A stretch of 64,000 nt of DNA, taken from contig NZ_CP041745.1 in NCBI RefSeq assembly GCF_007556815.1, positions 2,147,001 to 2,211,000 of the forward strand, in the 5' to 3' direction. This DNA is from Paraburkholderia megapolitana (GTDB taxonomy: Bacteria > Pseudomonadota > Gammaproteobacteria > Burkholderiales > Burkholderiaceae). Shown in pieces: positions 27,886-36,622 of this stretch; position 1 is the stretch's first letter; each line of letters starts with the position of its first letter. The notes under the pieces were generated by a model. It had not been told where the DNA came from and did no database searches. It saw only the letters and a list, made by a program, of their open reading frames with translations. A program made the position numbers and the translations under genes.

Positions 27886-30341
27886 ACCACGATCTCGTCG
27901 AAGAAGCCGCATTGCGTCCTGCCGCGCGTAGCGGATTGACTGGACCGGTGCTCGCGCCGGCTGTCAGTACCCCTGTAGCCGCCGTACGCACGCCGCAAGG
28001 TGCGCACGGCAAAGTGCGTGTCGCAATCGTGCACGACTGGCTCGTGACCTATGCCGGCGCAGAGAGGGTGCTCGAGCAGATCGTCGCGTGCTTTCCGGAT
28101 GCCGACCTGTTCAGCCTCGTCGATTTTCTCGACGACCGCACGTTCCTGCGCGGCAAAACGGCCACGACGTCGTTCATCCAGAACCTGCCGTTCGCGCGGA
28201 CCCGCTATCGCGGCTATCTGCCGTTGATGCCGCTCGCGATCGAGCAGCTCGACGTATCGGCCTACGATGTCGTGATTTCGAGCAGCCACGCCGTTGCCAA
28301 AGGCATCCTGACCGGTCCCGACCAGGTGCACATCAGCTACGTGCACTCGCCGATCCGCTATGCATGGGACCTGCAGCATCAGTACCTGCAACAGTCGCAA
28401 CTGACGCGCGGACCGAAGTCGATGCTGGCACGCCTCGTCCTGCACTACATCCGCAACTGGGATGTCCGTACGTCGAATTCGGTGGATTCGTTTGTCGCGA
28501 ACTCGGCGTTTATCGCGCGGCGGATTCACAAGGTGTATCAGCGCGAAGCGGACGTGATCTTTCCGCCCGTCGACGTCGATGCGTTCACGCTGAACGAGCA
28601 GAAAGAAGATTTCTATCTGACCGCGTCGCGAATGGTGCCGTATAAAAAGATCGATCTGCTCGTCGAAGCGTTTGCGCAGATGCCCGAGCGCAAGCTTGTC
28701 GTGATCGGCGATGGTCCCGACATGCAGAAGATTCGCGCGAAGGCGACGCCGAACATCGAGATCATGGGCTATCAGCCGTTTGCGGTGTTGCATGACCGGA
28801 TGCGTCGCGCGAAGGCTTTTGTCTTCGCCGCCGAAGAAGACTTCGGTATTTCGGTCGTCGAAGCGCAGGCCTGCGGCACCCCGGTCATCGCCTACGGCAA
28901 GGGCGGCGCACTCGAAACGGTCCGCGATCTCACGCACCCGCAGCCAACCGGGTTGTTCTTCGCCGAGCAGAGCGTGGAGTCGATTGTCGCGGCAGTCGAA
29001 GATTTCGCCGACAATCCACGGCGCTTTATCGCCGCCGATTGTCGCCGTAACGCCGAGCGTTTCTCCGCCGCGCATTTTCGCGAGCGTTTCTTCGCTCATG
29101 TACGCGCTGCGGTGCCCAAGATGCAGGGCGCGTCACTCCCTGCATTCGATGCACCGCCCGCGGACACGCACGTACCGTCGGCGAATACCCCACGCATCCT
29201 CGCCGTCGATCAGACCGGCGTGCTGGGTGGTGCCGAGCTGTCGCTGCTCGAAATCATGAAGGCGCTGCGGGCGCGTGCCGAGGTCGTGCTGTTCGACGAC
29301 GGTCCGTTTCGCACCGCGCTCGACCAGGCCGGCGTTACCGTCAACGTATTCGAATCGGGTGCGCTGCGCGAGGTACGCAAGCGCGGCGGGTCGGTGCCGA
29401 AGTGGGCGGCGTTCAAGGACATCGTCGCACTGGTGCGCGCGGTCGTGAAACAGGCCCGGCGCGCCGACGTGATCTATGCAAACACGCAGCGCGCGATGGT
29501 GATCGGCGCGCTCGCCGGCCGCTTTGCCCGCAAGCCGGTTGTCTGGCATCTGCGCGATATCGTCACCAGCGAGCACTTTGGCGGCAAGCAACTCGCGATC
29601 ATCAAGTGGTGCGCGAAACTCGGGCTCGCTCATGTGATTGCAAATTCCGCCGCGTCGAAGCGCGCGTTCGTCGAACTGACGAACTTCGACAGCAAGCGCG
29701 TCGACGTGGTGTTCAACGGCATCTCCGCTGCGCCGTTCGACGCGCTGGCCGATGTCCCGCAAGCAACGTTGCGTGCGCTGCTGAATCTGCCGCAGCAAGG
29801 TTTCCTGGTCGGCTCGTTCAGCCGTCTCGCGCACTGGAAAGGCCAGCACGTGCTGCTCGAAGCCGTCGTGCTGAACCCGCATATGCATGCGGTGCTGGTC
29901 GGTGCGCCGCTGTTCGGCGAGGACGATTACGAGGCTACGCTGCGTGCGTTCGTCGTCAATCACGGGATCGGCGACCGCGTGCATTTTGTCGGCTTCCAGA
30001 ACGATATCGCGGCCTGCATGCGAGCCGTCGACGTCGTCGTGCATACGTCGATTACGCCCGAGCCGTTCGGCCGGGTGATCGTCGAAGGGATGCTTGCGCA
30101 GCGCCCGGTCGTCGCGGCACGCGCCGGTGGTGTGGTCGAGATTATCGACGACGGGGTGAACGGTCTGCTGTGTACGCCGGGCGACGCGCATGGGCTTGCC
30201 GATACGCTCGCCGAACTGCGCGCCAATGAGAGCCTGCGCGAGCAACTGGTCGCGAACGGCAACCGTGTCGCTCGTCAGCGTTTCGGTCCGGGCAACTATG
30301 TGGCGTCGGTTGAGCGGATCTTGAAGGCGGTCGCGGGCTGA
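27882..30341 (+). CDS. bceR: Two-domain glycosyltransferase (fused GT4-GT4)
   Basis: 819 residues from ATG 27882, which overlaps the bceQ stop and has GAGGAAA upstream. The first GT-B unit runs from about 40 to 410 (VRVAIVHDWLVTYAGAERVLEQI; VFAAEEDFGISVVEAQACGTPVIAYG). The second unit runs from about 440 to 819 (RILAVDQTGVLGGAELSLLEI; VVVHTSITPEPFGRVIVEGMLAQRPVVAARAGG). Each has its own EX7E-type donor site, so the protein should add two sugars. Fused dual transferases are known for bceR. Together with BceG, H, J and K this gives six transfers after priming. Confidence 0.9.
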   Translation: MNHDLVEEAALRPAARSGLTGPVLAPAVSTPVAAVRTPQGAHGKVRVAIVHDWLVTYAGAERVLEQIVACFPDADLFSLVDFLDDRTFLRGKTATTSFIQNLPFARTRYRGYLPLMPLAIEQLDVSAYDVVISSSHAVAKGILTGPDQVHISYVHSPIRYAWDLQHQYLQQSQLTRGPKSMLARLVLHYIRNWDVRTSNSVDSFVANSAFIARRIHKVYQREADVIFPPVDVDAFTLNEQKEDFYLTASRMVPYKKIDLLVEAFAQMPERKLVVIGDGPDMQKIRAKATPNIEIMGYQPFAVLHDRMRRAKAFVFAAEEDFGISVVEAQACGTPVIAYGKGGALETVRDLTHPQPTGLFFAEQSVESIVAAVEDFADNPRRFIAADCRRNAERFSAAHFRERFFAHVRAAVPKMQGASLPAFDAPPADTHVPSANTPRILAVDQTGVLGGAELSLLEIMKALRARAEVVLFDDGPFRTALDQAGVTVNVFESGALREVRKRGGSVPKWAAFKDIVALVRAVVKQARRADVIYANTQRAMVIGALAGRFARKPVVWHLRDIVTSEHFGGKQLAIIKWCAKLGLAHVIANSAASKRAFVELTNFDSKRVDVVFNGISAAPFDALADVPQATLRALLNLPQQGFLVGSFSRLAHWKGQHVLLEAVVLNPHMHAVLVGAPLFGEDDYEATLRAFVVNHGIGDRVHFVGFQNDIAACMRAVDVVVHTSITPEPFGRVIVEGMLAQRPVVAARAGGVVEIIDDGVNGLLCTPGDAHGLADTLAELRANESLREQLVANGNRVARQRFGPGNYVASVERILKAVAG

Positions 30342-30350
30342 GGGTCTGCT

Positions 30351-30442
30351 GCCGCGCGCAAAACCGCGCGGCGAGGTATGCGTTTGCCTTGCGGCGAAAT
30401 CAGGTAGGCGCAGCGGTACCCGGCGCTTTGCCGGGTTGCCGC
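30351..30442. terminator. Two hairpins between convergent bceR and bceS
   Basis: First hairpin GCCGCGCG / CGCGCGGC (30351-30372, perfect, 6-nt loop). Second hairpin 30413-30442 with CCCGGC-gcttt-GCCGGG core and outer GCGG/CCGC pairs. Both lie between convergent genes and can serve either strand. T-runs are short, so termination strength is uncertain. Confidence 0.6.
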
Positions 30443-30475
30443 GCCGATCGTTGACGTTCGTTGCGTTGCGTGACG

Positions 30476-31687
30476 TCAGGCCCGCACTGCCGTTTTCGAG
30501 GTTTTGCCGGAATTGGCGTTGCGCGGTTTCAGACTCGCCGACCACTTCATCGCCGGAAGCTCGACCAGTCGGTAAAACCCATACGCAACCGGAATGGCGA
30601 CCAGCATATAGCCGAACGAAGGCCAGATCGACTGTTGCAGCGCCGAGCGGAACAGCAGCGACGACAGCAGCACGAAGATCGGCAGATGCACGACGTACAG
30701 CGAAAAACTGAAATCGCCGAGCCGCGACAGTGCGCGCATCGCGGTGCCGCCGGCGGTACGGCGCGTGTCGAGCGCGCGATACAGGTAGCAGGCGAAACCG
30801 AGCGCCCACAACTGGAACGCAACGTACTGCCCGAAATGGAACGCGACACAGCCGAGTGCCGTGAACACCGCCGCCGCACCGTAGAGCAATAGCGACGGCC
30901 GTTGCGTAGAAGCAACCGCGTGCGCTTTCGTATCGGCGATCCACGCGCCGAGCGTCCACGACAGCCAGTACGACGTGAAGAACTGGATGTCATGGCGCTC
31001 GAGGCAAAATGCCGACACGACATTGACGAGCGCGACGAGCACCAGCACCGGCGTGATGCCGATACGCCGCCGCAAGGCGAACAACAGTGGATAAATCGCA
31101 TAGAACTGCACTTCGAGCGACAGTGTCCAGAGCGCGCCGTTCGAACCATAGGTCTTGCCGGCTACGCCTTGCAGCGAGAACAGGTTGACGAGGAACGCCT
31201 GCAGGCCGATCTCGCGGATCTTATGGCTGACCGGCGGCAATTGCAGGCTGGCCCAGTCGAGCGCGAGCGTCAGAAGCAGTGCCGCGAACAGCACCGGATA
31301 GATGCGCGCAAAGCGGCGCGCCCAGAAGTTAGTGGCGTCGAGCCGCCAGGCCGGGTTCTGGGCAAGCCGCAACGCCGCGCCGCGATGAATGCAGTAACCG
31401 CTGATAACGAAGAAGATCGGCACACCAGCCGACCCCCAGGCCACTGGAAACGTCAGATACGCGACGATGTTGCTGAAATCGAGCGACCGGCCCACCGTCT
31501 GGTGAAAGCTTTGCATGCCGATCCATTCAACCTGCCGGCAATGAAAATAGGCCACCAGCAGCGCCGCGAAACCGCGCATGGCGTCGATGACGTGATCCTT
31601 GCTGGCGCTTTCCGCGCGGGCCTCGCTGGCCGGCAGCGCCTGAAAGGGCAGCGAAGTGCCGGTTGCTTCGAAGGCCGAATCGCTCAT
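30476..31687 (-). CDS. bceS: Acyltransferase-3 family membrane protein
   Basis: 403 residues. SKDHVIDAMRGFAALLVAYFHCRQ (about 30-53) contains the conserved RG and catalytic His, then GSAGVPIFFVISGYCIHRG, NFWARRFARIYPVL and about ten membrane helices, ending with FYRLVELPAMKW. AAGGAGC precedes ATG 31687. It transfers acyl groups, probably acetyl, to the exopolysaccharide. Position between bceR and bceT is that of bceS. It is a different branch from the acyltransferase at 22409, which would fit two distinct O-acylation sites. Confidence 0.82.
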   Translation of the reverse strand: MSDSAFEATGTSLPFQALPASEARAESASKDHVIDAMRGFAALLVAYFHCRQVEWIGMQSFHQTVGRSLDFSNIVAYLTFPVAWGSAGVPIFFVISGYCIHRGAALRLAQNPAWRLDATNFWARRFARIYPVLFAALLLTLALDWASLQLPPVSHKIREIGLQAFLVNLFSLQGVAGKTYGSNGALWTLSLEVQFYAIYPLLFALRRRIGITPVLVLVALVNVVSAFCLERHDIQFFTSYWLSWTLGAWIADTKAHAVASTQRPSLLLYGAAAVFTALGCVAFHFGQYVAFQLWALGFACYLYRALDTRRTAGGTAMRALSRLGDFSFSLYVVHLPIFVLLSSLLFRSALQQSIWPSFGYMLVAIPVAYGFYRLVELPAMKWSASLKPRNANSGKTSKTAVRA

Positions 31688-31919
31688 GCGCGCTCCTTAT
31701 CCATACCGCGTGATTTGCTTATATACACAACGCAGACCCGGCGCACGACATGTTCTGCAGGCACGGGCTCGCATGGTCTATCGTAGAGCAACGGCAATTC
31801 GAAAAATGAATAAAAATTTCTCACGAACTGAAATAACAAGTCGAATTGATGACTCGAATGGATTGAAAAAATTAACTGGCGGGGTCGCTGAATTATTTGT
31901 CGATTTTTTCGTGCTAGTT

Positions 31920-31934
31920 TGAGTCTCGGACTCA
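31920..31934. promoter_or_regulatory. 15-bp inverted repeat before small membrane protein
   Basis: TGAGTC-TCG-GACTCA, perfect, ending 19 bases before the ATG at 31954. It could be an operator or a leader hairpin close to the ribosome site. It sits in the AT-rich divergent region (31688-31953) upstream of bceS and the small gene. Confidence 0.45.
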
Positions 31935-31953
31935 TTTGACCAGGAGTAAAGCC

Positions 31954-32097
31954 ATGAACATGCACTTGCTCGCGGGGATCGCCGTCCTGCTGGTTTTGGT
32001 GGGCGTATCCGCCTACCGGGAAGCGTTGCGCAACGAACCGATCGGACGCTTCCGGATGAATCCGGGCAAGCTTCCGCCGTTCGACGAAAGCGAATAA
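31954..32097 (+). CDS. 47-residue single-membrane-span protein
   Basis: 47 residues: a hydrophobic helix from about 4 to 20 (HLLAGIAVLLVLVGVSAYR) and a polar tail rich in Arg, Pro and Glu (RFRMNPGKLPPFDESE). A good ribosome site CCAGGAG precedes the ATG, and the inverted repeat 31920-31934 is just ahead. Likely inserted in the inner membrane with the tail in the cytoplasm. I know no function. Position inside the exopolysaccharide locus, divergent from bceS and before bceT, suggests a small accessory protein. Confidence 0.6.
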   Translation: MNMHLLAGIAVLLVLVGVSAYREALRNEPIGRFRMNPGKLPPFDESE

Positions 32098-32192
32098 GCA
32101 GTGCCCGTATTTCACGTAATAATTGCGCATTGAGTTTTAATCAGCCGCTTCATCACGTAACACTTCCCGATCAGATTTCGCGATGTGACAGC

Positions 32193-32228
32193 ATGCGATC
32201 GAAAGGCCCGATTCACGATCGATCGCAT
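32193..32228. promoter_or_regulatory. 9-bp perfect inverted repeat upstream of bceT
   Basis: ATGCGATCG (32193-32201) and CGATCGCAT (32220-32228), 18-nt spacer, about 130 bases before the bceT start. It could be an operator or a leader hairpin; there is no U-tract. The region between the small gene and bceT is otherwise empty. Confidence 0.4.
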
Positions 32229-32357
32229 GAATTCATTACGGAAAACGAATATTTTTCCGCTAACCTTTTTGAGGACAGTTTCCGGACCGCGTGGCGTTCA
32301 GTGTCGTCCACGCTAACGGACCGCAAAGATTGATTAACCGATGTGGGAATGCAGACC

Positions 32358-33251
32358 ATGCTGAAAGTCACTAAAGCCGTGTTTCCCGTGGCGGGCCTCG
32401 GAACACGCTTCCTGCCGGCCACCAAGGCCAGTCCGAAAGAAATGCTGCCCATCGTCGACAAGCCGCTGATCCAGTACGCGGTAGAAGAGGCCATCGCGGC
32501 CGGCATCACCGAGATGATCTTCGTGACCGGGCGCAGCAAGCGCGCGATCGAAGATCACTTCGACAAGTCGTATGAAATCGAGGCCGAGCTCGAGGCACGC
32601 GGCAAGGACCAGTTGCTCGAACTCGTGCGCAGCATCAAGCCGGCCAACGTCGATTGTTTTTATGTGCGACAGGCCACCGCGCTCGGTCTCGGACACGCGG
32701 TGCTGTGTGCCGAAAAACTGGTCGGCGAGAGCCCGTTCGCCGTGATTCTCGCGGACGATCTGTTGCACAGCACGAAGCCGGTCATGAAGCAGCTCGTCGA
32801 CGTGTTCAACCACTATCACAGCTCGGTGGTGGGCGTCGAAACGATCGCCCGCGAAGACAGCCGCTCGTATGGCGTGGTGGATGGTCGCGAGTGGGAAGAG
32901 GATGTGATCAAGCTCTCGGGCATCGTCGAGAAGCCCGCACCGGAAAAGGCGCCGTCCAATCTCGGCGTAGTGGGCCGCTATGTGTTGATGCCGACCATCT
33001 TCAAGCACATTCGCGCGTTGAAGCCCGGTGCAGGCGGTGAACTGCAACTCACCGATGCATTGCAGTCGTTGCTTGCCGAAGAGCAGGTGCTGGCATATCG
33101 CTACTTCGGCACGCGCTTCGATTGCGGAAGCAAGCTTGGCTATCTGAAGGCGACCGTCGAATTCGCGCTGCGGCATCCCGAGGTGCGGGCGGAATTCGAG
33201 GAGTATCTGCAGAACTATCTGCCGGTGCAGTTGACGGCGGCCGCTGCGTAA
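32358..33251 (+). CDS. bceT: UTP-glucose-1-phosphate uridylyltransferase
   Basis: 297 residues, normal GalU length. The nucleotide-binding opening [25 protein letters not shown] is at the N-terminus, followed by [13 protein letters not shown], with the [10 protein letters not shown] and [15 protein letters not shown] motifs later. It makes UDP-glucose, used by BceB and BceC and as source of UDP-galactose. ATG 32358 gives the family N-terminus; ATG 32349 is an alternative. A strong hairpin follows the gene. Last recognised gene of the cepacian locus here. Confidence 0.92.
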   Translation: MLKVTKAVFPVAGLGTRFLPATKASPKEMLPIVDKPLIQYAVEEAIAAGITEMIFVTGRSKRAIEDHFDKSYEIEAELEARGKDQLLELVRSIKPANVDCFYVRQATALGLGHAVLCAEKLVGESPFAVILADDLLHSTKPVMKQLVDVFNHYHSSVVGVETIAREDSRSYGVVDGREWEEDVIKLSGIVEKPAPEKAPSNLGVVGRYVLMPTIFKHIRALKPGAGGELQLTDALQSLLAEEQVLAYRYFGTRFDCGSKLGYLKATVEFALRHPEVRAEFEEYLQNYLPVQLTAAAA

Positions 33252-33298
33252 TACCTCCACGATTTGCGCACGCGTCGTGCACGCGTTGTGCGCGATAC

Positions 33299-33352
33299 GC
33301 CGCCGTTTTCAGCCACGCTATGCGGACGCATAGCCGGTCTGGAAACGGCGGC
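33299..33352 (+). terminator. Terminator after bceT
   Basis: Nested stem: outer arms GCCGCCGTTT... and ...AAACGGCGGC (33299-33352), inner arms GCTATGC / GCATAGC with a 4-nt loop, followed by GCTTCATTT. It is nearly symmetrical and could also stop the convergent minus-strand gene ending at 33380. Confidence 0.7.
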
Positions 33353-33379
33353 GCTTCATTTCAGCACGCCTCGCGCAAG

Positions 33380-33751
33380 CTAGCAACGGTTCATCTTGAT
33401 CACGCGCGAGATCTGGGCCGCTGTGAAACTGCTCCTATGAGCATAGGGCGCGCAGTCGAGCGGCGCAGTCAAAGATTCGCTTACGGCGAACTGACCCACG
33501 TAGCGAAACGAATCGGTCTCGATCTTGATGAACACCGGAATCTCGCCGGCCTGTCTTGCGAGCGTTCTGCCGGCGGCACGTGCCGCGGCACCGCCGTCGC
33601 AGAGGATGACCTCAGGTGCGTGTGGGTTCAGGTCGGGCCGCAGGCACGCGGCGACTACCTTGCCATTCTTCGTCGGAAGAAAAGCCTGCTTGCTGCCGCC
33701 GCAGACGGTGTGGATGTACTCGCGGCTATAGTTTTTGTTCATTTCAAACAT
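33380..33751 (-). CDS. Small protein resembling the N-terminal domain of McrA/HNH-type nucleases
   Basis: 123 residues from ATG 33751 (GAGGT upstream). The segment YSREYIHTVCGGSKQAFLP, then KVVAACLRPDLNPHAPEVIL, then IPVFIKIETDSFRYVGQFAV reads like the SRA-like head domain found at the start of some HNH-containing restriction-type proteins. No nuclease domain is attached. It may be a stand-alone DNA- or modification-sensing protein, or a remnant. The gene is isolated, convergent with bceT. The resemblance is from memory and needs a profile search, so function is not claimed. Confidence 0.5.
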   Translation of the reverse strand: MFEMNKNYSREYIHTVCGGSKQAFLPTKNGKVVAACLRPDLNPHAPEVILCDGGAAARAAGRTLARQAGEIPVFIKIETDSFRYVGQFAVSESLTAPLDCAPYAHRSSFTAAQISRVIKMNRC

Positions 33752-34195
33752 GAGAGACCTCGGTGTGATGCGTAGTGCAGGGTTGCTACGTAGAAAGCAT
33801 TGACCTGGCAGCGCTAAATACAGGGCGATGCCGCATTCGATGCGCGCACACTCATCCCGCCGCGCTGCGAGTCTCGCTCGCAAGACGCGATCATCCAGAC
33901 GCGGGGCAATCCCGCGTTCAGGTGGCGCTAGATAAAGGGCTTGAAAAGACTACTGCGGCGCGCACCATCTGCCTGCTGGCAAGACGGCGGCTAGAAGAAA
34001 GGGCACGCGGACGTCCTGCCGGTCAGGCAGTGAGATGGTTCGACGATCGACGACATCGGTTATTCATGGGACCCGTTCGCGGTTTGATGTTGCCGATATT
34101 GTAGATATCTGTATCTCGGCGGCAAGTAAAAAGGTGGTAAACAGCGATCCGGGAGCGGCCGGATCGCTGTTATCGCGTTGTCGCGCTGTTATCGC
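33752..34195. other. 444-base gap without a supported gene
   Basis: Contains the terminator described at 34127-34171. A plus-strand open frame at 33775-34104 has arginine-rich composition and no ribosome site and is not called. Nothing else is recognised. Confidence 0.5.
34127..34171 (-). terminator. Rho-independent terminator of the small EF-hand-like gene
   Basis: Perfect arms AACAGCGATCC (34140-34150) and GGATCGCTGTT (34161-34171) with a 10-nt loop. On the minus strand this is followed by a short T-run around 34127-34132. It lies 24 bases after the stop of the minus-strand gene at 34196. Confidence 0.75.
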
Positions 34196-34588
34196 TTAAC
34201 GCTGTTGCTGCTGCAGATACTGCCTGACATCGCTCATCGACACGCGCCCGGTATGGGCACTATCGATCTCTTCGAAATGTTTGGCGACATAGCCGAGACC
34301 GCTGCTTTGCGCCTGTGCCTTCGTGACAGAGGCGCCATTGCTGAGCGCCGTGTTGGCGCCGAGTCGTGCTTCGACGCGCTGCTGCGCCTGCTGTTGCAAG
34401 GTCGCGCCGGTGGACGGGGTCACGGCCGCCACACGGTTCTGCGGAAAGAACGGACCGTCGACACCATGACTGCCATGCGGCAACGTCACGGGCGCGACCG
34501 CTTGCGGCGGCAACGCGTGAGCGCTACTCATGACAGCACCGAGGACAATCAACGGAGACATACGTCGCAGCAAATTGATAAGAGACAT
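34196..34588 (-). CDS. Exported small protein with degenerate EF-hand
   Basis: 130 residues from ATG 34588. The signal peptide SLINLLRRMSPLIVLGAVMSSAHA is followed by a Pro/Val-rich section, a Gln-rich helix (TLQQQAQQRVEARLG), and near the end FEEIDSAHTGRVSMSDVRQYLQQ, an EF-hand-like helix-loop-helix. The loop DSAHTGRVSMSD keeps the first Asp, the Gly and the last acidic residue (Asp instead of Glu) but lacks other acidic ligands, so calcium binding is doubtful. The start is uncertain; ATG 34600 is in frame too. Periplasmic by inference. Followed by the S10 peptidase gene of the same strand to its right. Confidence 0.65.
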   Translation of the reverse strand: MSLINLLRRMSPLIVLGAVMSSAHALPPQAVAPVTLPHGSHGVDGPFFPQNRVAAVTPSTGATLQQQAQQRVEARLGANTALSNGASVTKAQAQSSGLGYVAKHFEEIDSAHTGRVSMSDVRQYLQQQQR

Positions 34589-34650
34589 GATCACTCGCAT
34601 TAGATGGGTGAACAGCAGGTTGCTGTTAAAAACGCGCACTGCTGCAGCGC

Positions 34651-36345
34651 TCAGGGCGCGGCCGCCTGCGTCACAGTGCTGGGCGTACTAACGGTCGGTG
34701 AACTCGCCGGGCTTTCGTCACGCCACGGCTGCGGCAGCGTCGTCAGCGTGAGGGCACCCGGAATCTGCTTCGCCGCGTAGAACAGCTTGAGGTGCGCTTT
34801 CACCTGCGGCCGTGCCACGTCGTCGAGATAGATCATGTGACCGCCCTGGACGAAAGTCACCTGCAGGTTCGGATTTAGATGAGGCACTGTCTGGAGTCGC
34901 GCGAGCTGCTTCTCGGTATTGAAGAACGGTGTGGCCAGATCGTGATAGCCGTTTTCCGACAGGATCTCGAGCCGTGGGTTGAGCGTCAGTGCACCGAGCA
35001 GATCGGGGATCGTGTCCGGATAAGACTGGCCACCGTGCGAGAAGTCCCAGGTCATGCCGTCGTTCAACGGCACGTAGGTCGAGTTCGGCGCCGTGTAGCC
35101 GAGATATTGCGGCATCTGTGTTGCAAGCGCGTTCGTGAACGGTTGCGAGATCAGGATGTCCGACGGATCGTTGTCGCTCTGCAGCCGCGGGTCGGAGTCC
35201 GGCAACGTCACGCGTCCGTCATAACGGCCGATCTGCCCGTTGCTGACCAGCGTGTCCGAGAACCAGTTCTGACTGAAGTAGCTCTGCAATGCCTGCACGC
35301 TCATGCCCGATGTTTGCGACCACGACTGCAGCGTGCGCAAAGGCGGTGTGCCGTTGTTCAGATGACGATACTGAGCGGTCGAAAACTGCTCCATCTGCTG
35401 TGCATAGGCGCTCAGGCTAACCGGTGCCGGCGAAACCTGGTTGTAGTAGGCCGATACTTCCGCGTAGCTCGGCAGGTCGTCGGCGGCATCGTCGGTTGAC
35501 CCATAGTTCAGGATCGAAGACTGCAACACGATCCCCGTCAGATGGACACCGGCGGACTCGAGCGACAGCGCGAGCATGTCGGTGCGCGGCGTGCCGTACG
35601 ACTCCCCGTACAGATACAGCGGCGACTTGCTGCGATTGTTGACGGCGATATAGCGCTCGACGAAATCGCGTATCACCTTGACGTCCGGATCGCAGCCCCA
35701 AAAGACCTGGTTCGTGTTCGGCAGAACGGCTTCGGAGAGCCCGGTTCCCGGCGGATCGATGTACACCAGGTCCGACACGTCGAGCATGCTTTCCTTGTTG
35801 TCGACGAGCGGATAGTTCGGCCAGTTGTTGCCGAACAGCGGGTCGGGCGTGGCGACGCGCGTCGGCGCAAACGAACCGAGACGCAGCCAGATCGACGACG
35901 AACCCGGGCCGCCGTTATAGATGAACGTCACCGGGCGCGGCGCACCGTTCGTGCTCGGCGCGGTGTAGGCGACGTAGGACATCGACGCCTCCGGGTTGCC
36001 TTGCGCGTCCGCGGCGGTCAGGTGACCGGTGGTGGTCGTGTAGTCGATCGTCGTACTGCCGGATTTCCACTGGTGCTGCATCACGGCGGCCTTTTCGGTG
36101 ACCTGTGACGCGGCCAGACCATCGGTGGCGTTCATCGAATAGGCGATCGTATCGACGTAAGGCTGATTGCTTGCTGCGGGGTTTGCTTGGTTGTTTGAGG
36201 TTTGCTTCAGATTCGCGGCACTACTCGAGGACGAACCACCATCACTGCCGCCGCATCCCGCCAGCGCCAGCATTCCGATCGTCACGATACTGAGTGCAGC
36301 TAGCCGGCCCTGCTTGCTACCGTTACAGCTCCTGTCTGGCTTCAT
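34651..36345 (-). CDS. S10 family serine carboxypeptidase-like lipoprotein
   Basis: 564 residues. The lipoprotein signal is near the N-terminus (IGMLALAGC, Cys about 31), followed by a Ser/Asn-rich linker. The alpha/beta-hydrolase core has PVTFIYNGGPGSSSIWLRLGSF (oxyanion/substrate region), GESYG (S249), NGYHDLATP (D469) and QGGHMIYLDD (H503), a full S10 triad. These enzymes remove C-terminal residues or act as esterases/acyltransferases. A membrane-anchored periplasmic or surface location is expected. The tail after about 540 is Ser/Thr-rich. It is divergent from the GH35 gene across 277 bases. Confidence 0.85.
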   Translation of the reverse strand: MKPDRSCNGSKQGRLAALSIVTIGMLALAGCGGSDGGSSSSSAANLKQTSNNQANPAASNQPYVDTIAYSMNATDGLAASQVTEKAAVMQHQWKSGSTTIDYTTTTGHLTAADAQGNPEASMSYVAYTAPSTNGAPRPVTFIYNGGPGSSSIWLRLGSFAPTRVATPDPLFGNNWPNYPLVDNKESMLDVSDLVYIDPPGTGLSEAVLPNTNQVFWGCDPDVKVIRDFVERYIAVNNRSKSPLYLYGESYGTPRTDMLALSLESAGVHLTGIVLQSSILNYGSTDDAADDLPSYAEVSAYYNQVSPAPVSLSAYAQQMEQFSTAQYRHLNNGTPPLRTLQSWSQTSGMSVQALQSYFSQNWFSDTLVSNGQIGRYDGRVTLPDSDPRLQSDNDPSDILISQPFTNALATQMPQYLGYTAPNSTYVPLNDGMTWDFSHGGQSYPDTIPDLLGALTLNPRLEILSENGYHDLATPFFNTEKQLARLQTVPHLNPNLQVTFVQGGHMIYLDDVARPQVKAHLKLFYAAKQIPGALTLTTLPQPWRDESPASSPTVSTPSTVTQAAAP

Positions 36346-36622
36346 CTCTATCCCTGTTGAATGAGTTTGGATACCGCTTTACGAAGGTCGCTTGCGCGCT
36401 GGTTCGCTATATAGAGTCGTTCGGGAAACATGGAAGGACCAGTGGCTTTGAGTATTGTTGAAGCTTGCGACATGGCGTGATGATGCCAAAGCATCCAGTA
36501 TCTGGAATCGTCATCAAAAGTTTGCATACCTCTCTATCCGCTGTGTATCGTCGCCCGGCAGTCCACAGTGATGGGCTTAAGAAAACCGGTTACGCAAAGT
36601 CGAACTTGCTGGAGGAGGCGAA

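Noticed and set aside
29133..30959. Minus-strand open frame of about 600 codons across the bceR end
   Set aside because: It runs through a terminator region and two real genes, with no domains.
33775..34104. Plus-strand frame of 109 codons
   Set aside because: Arg-rich composition, no ribosome site, no relatives recognised.
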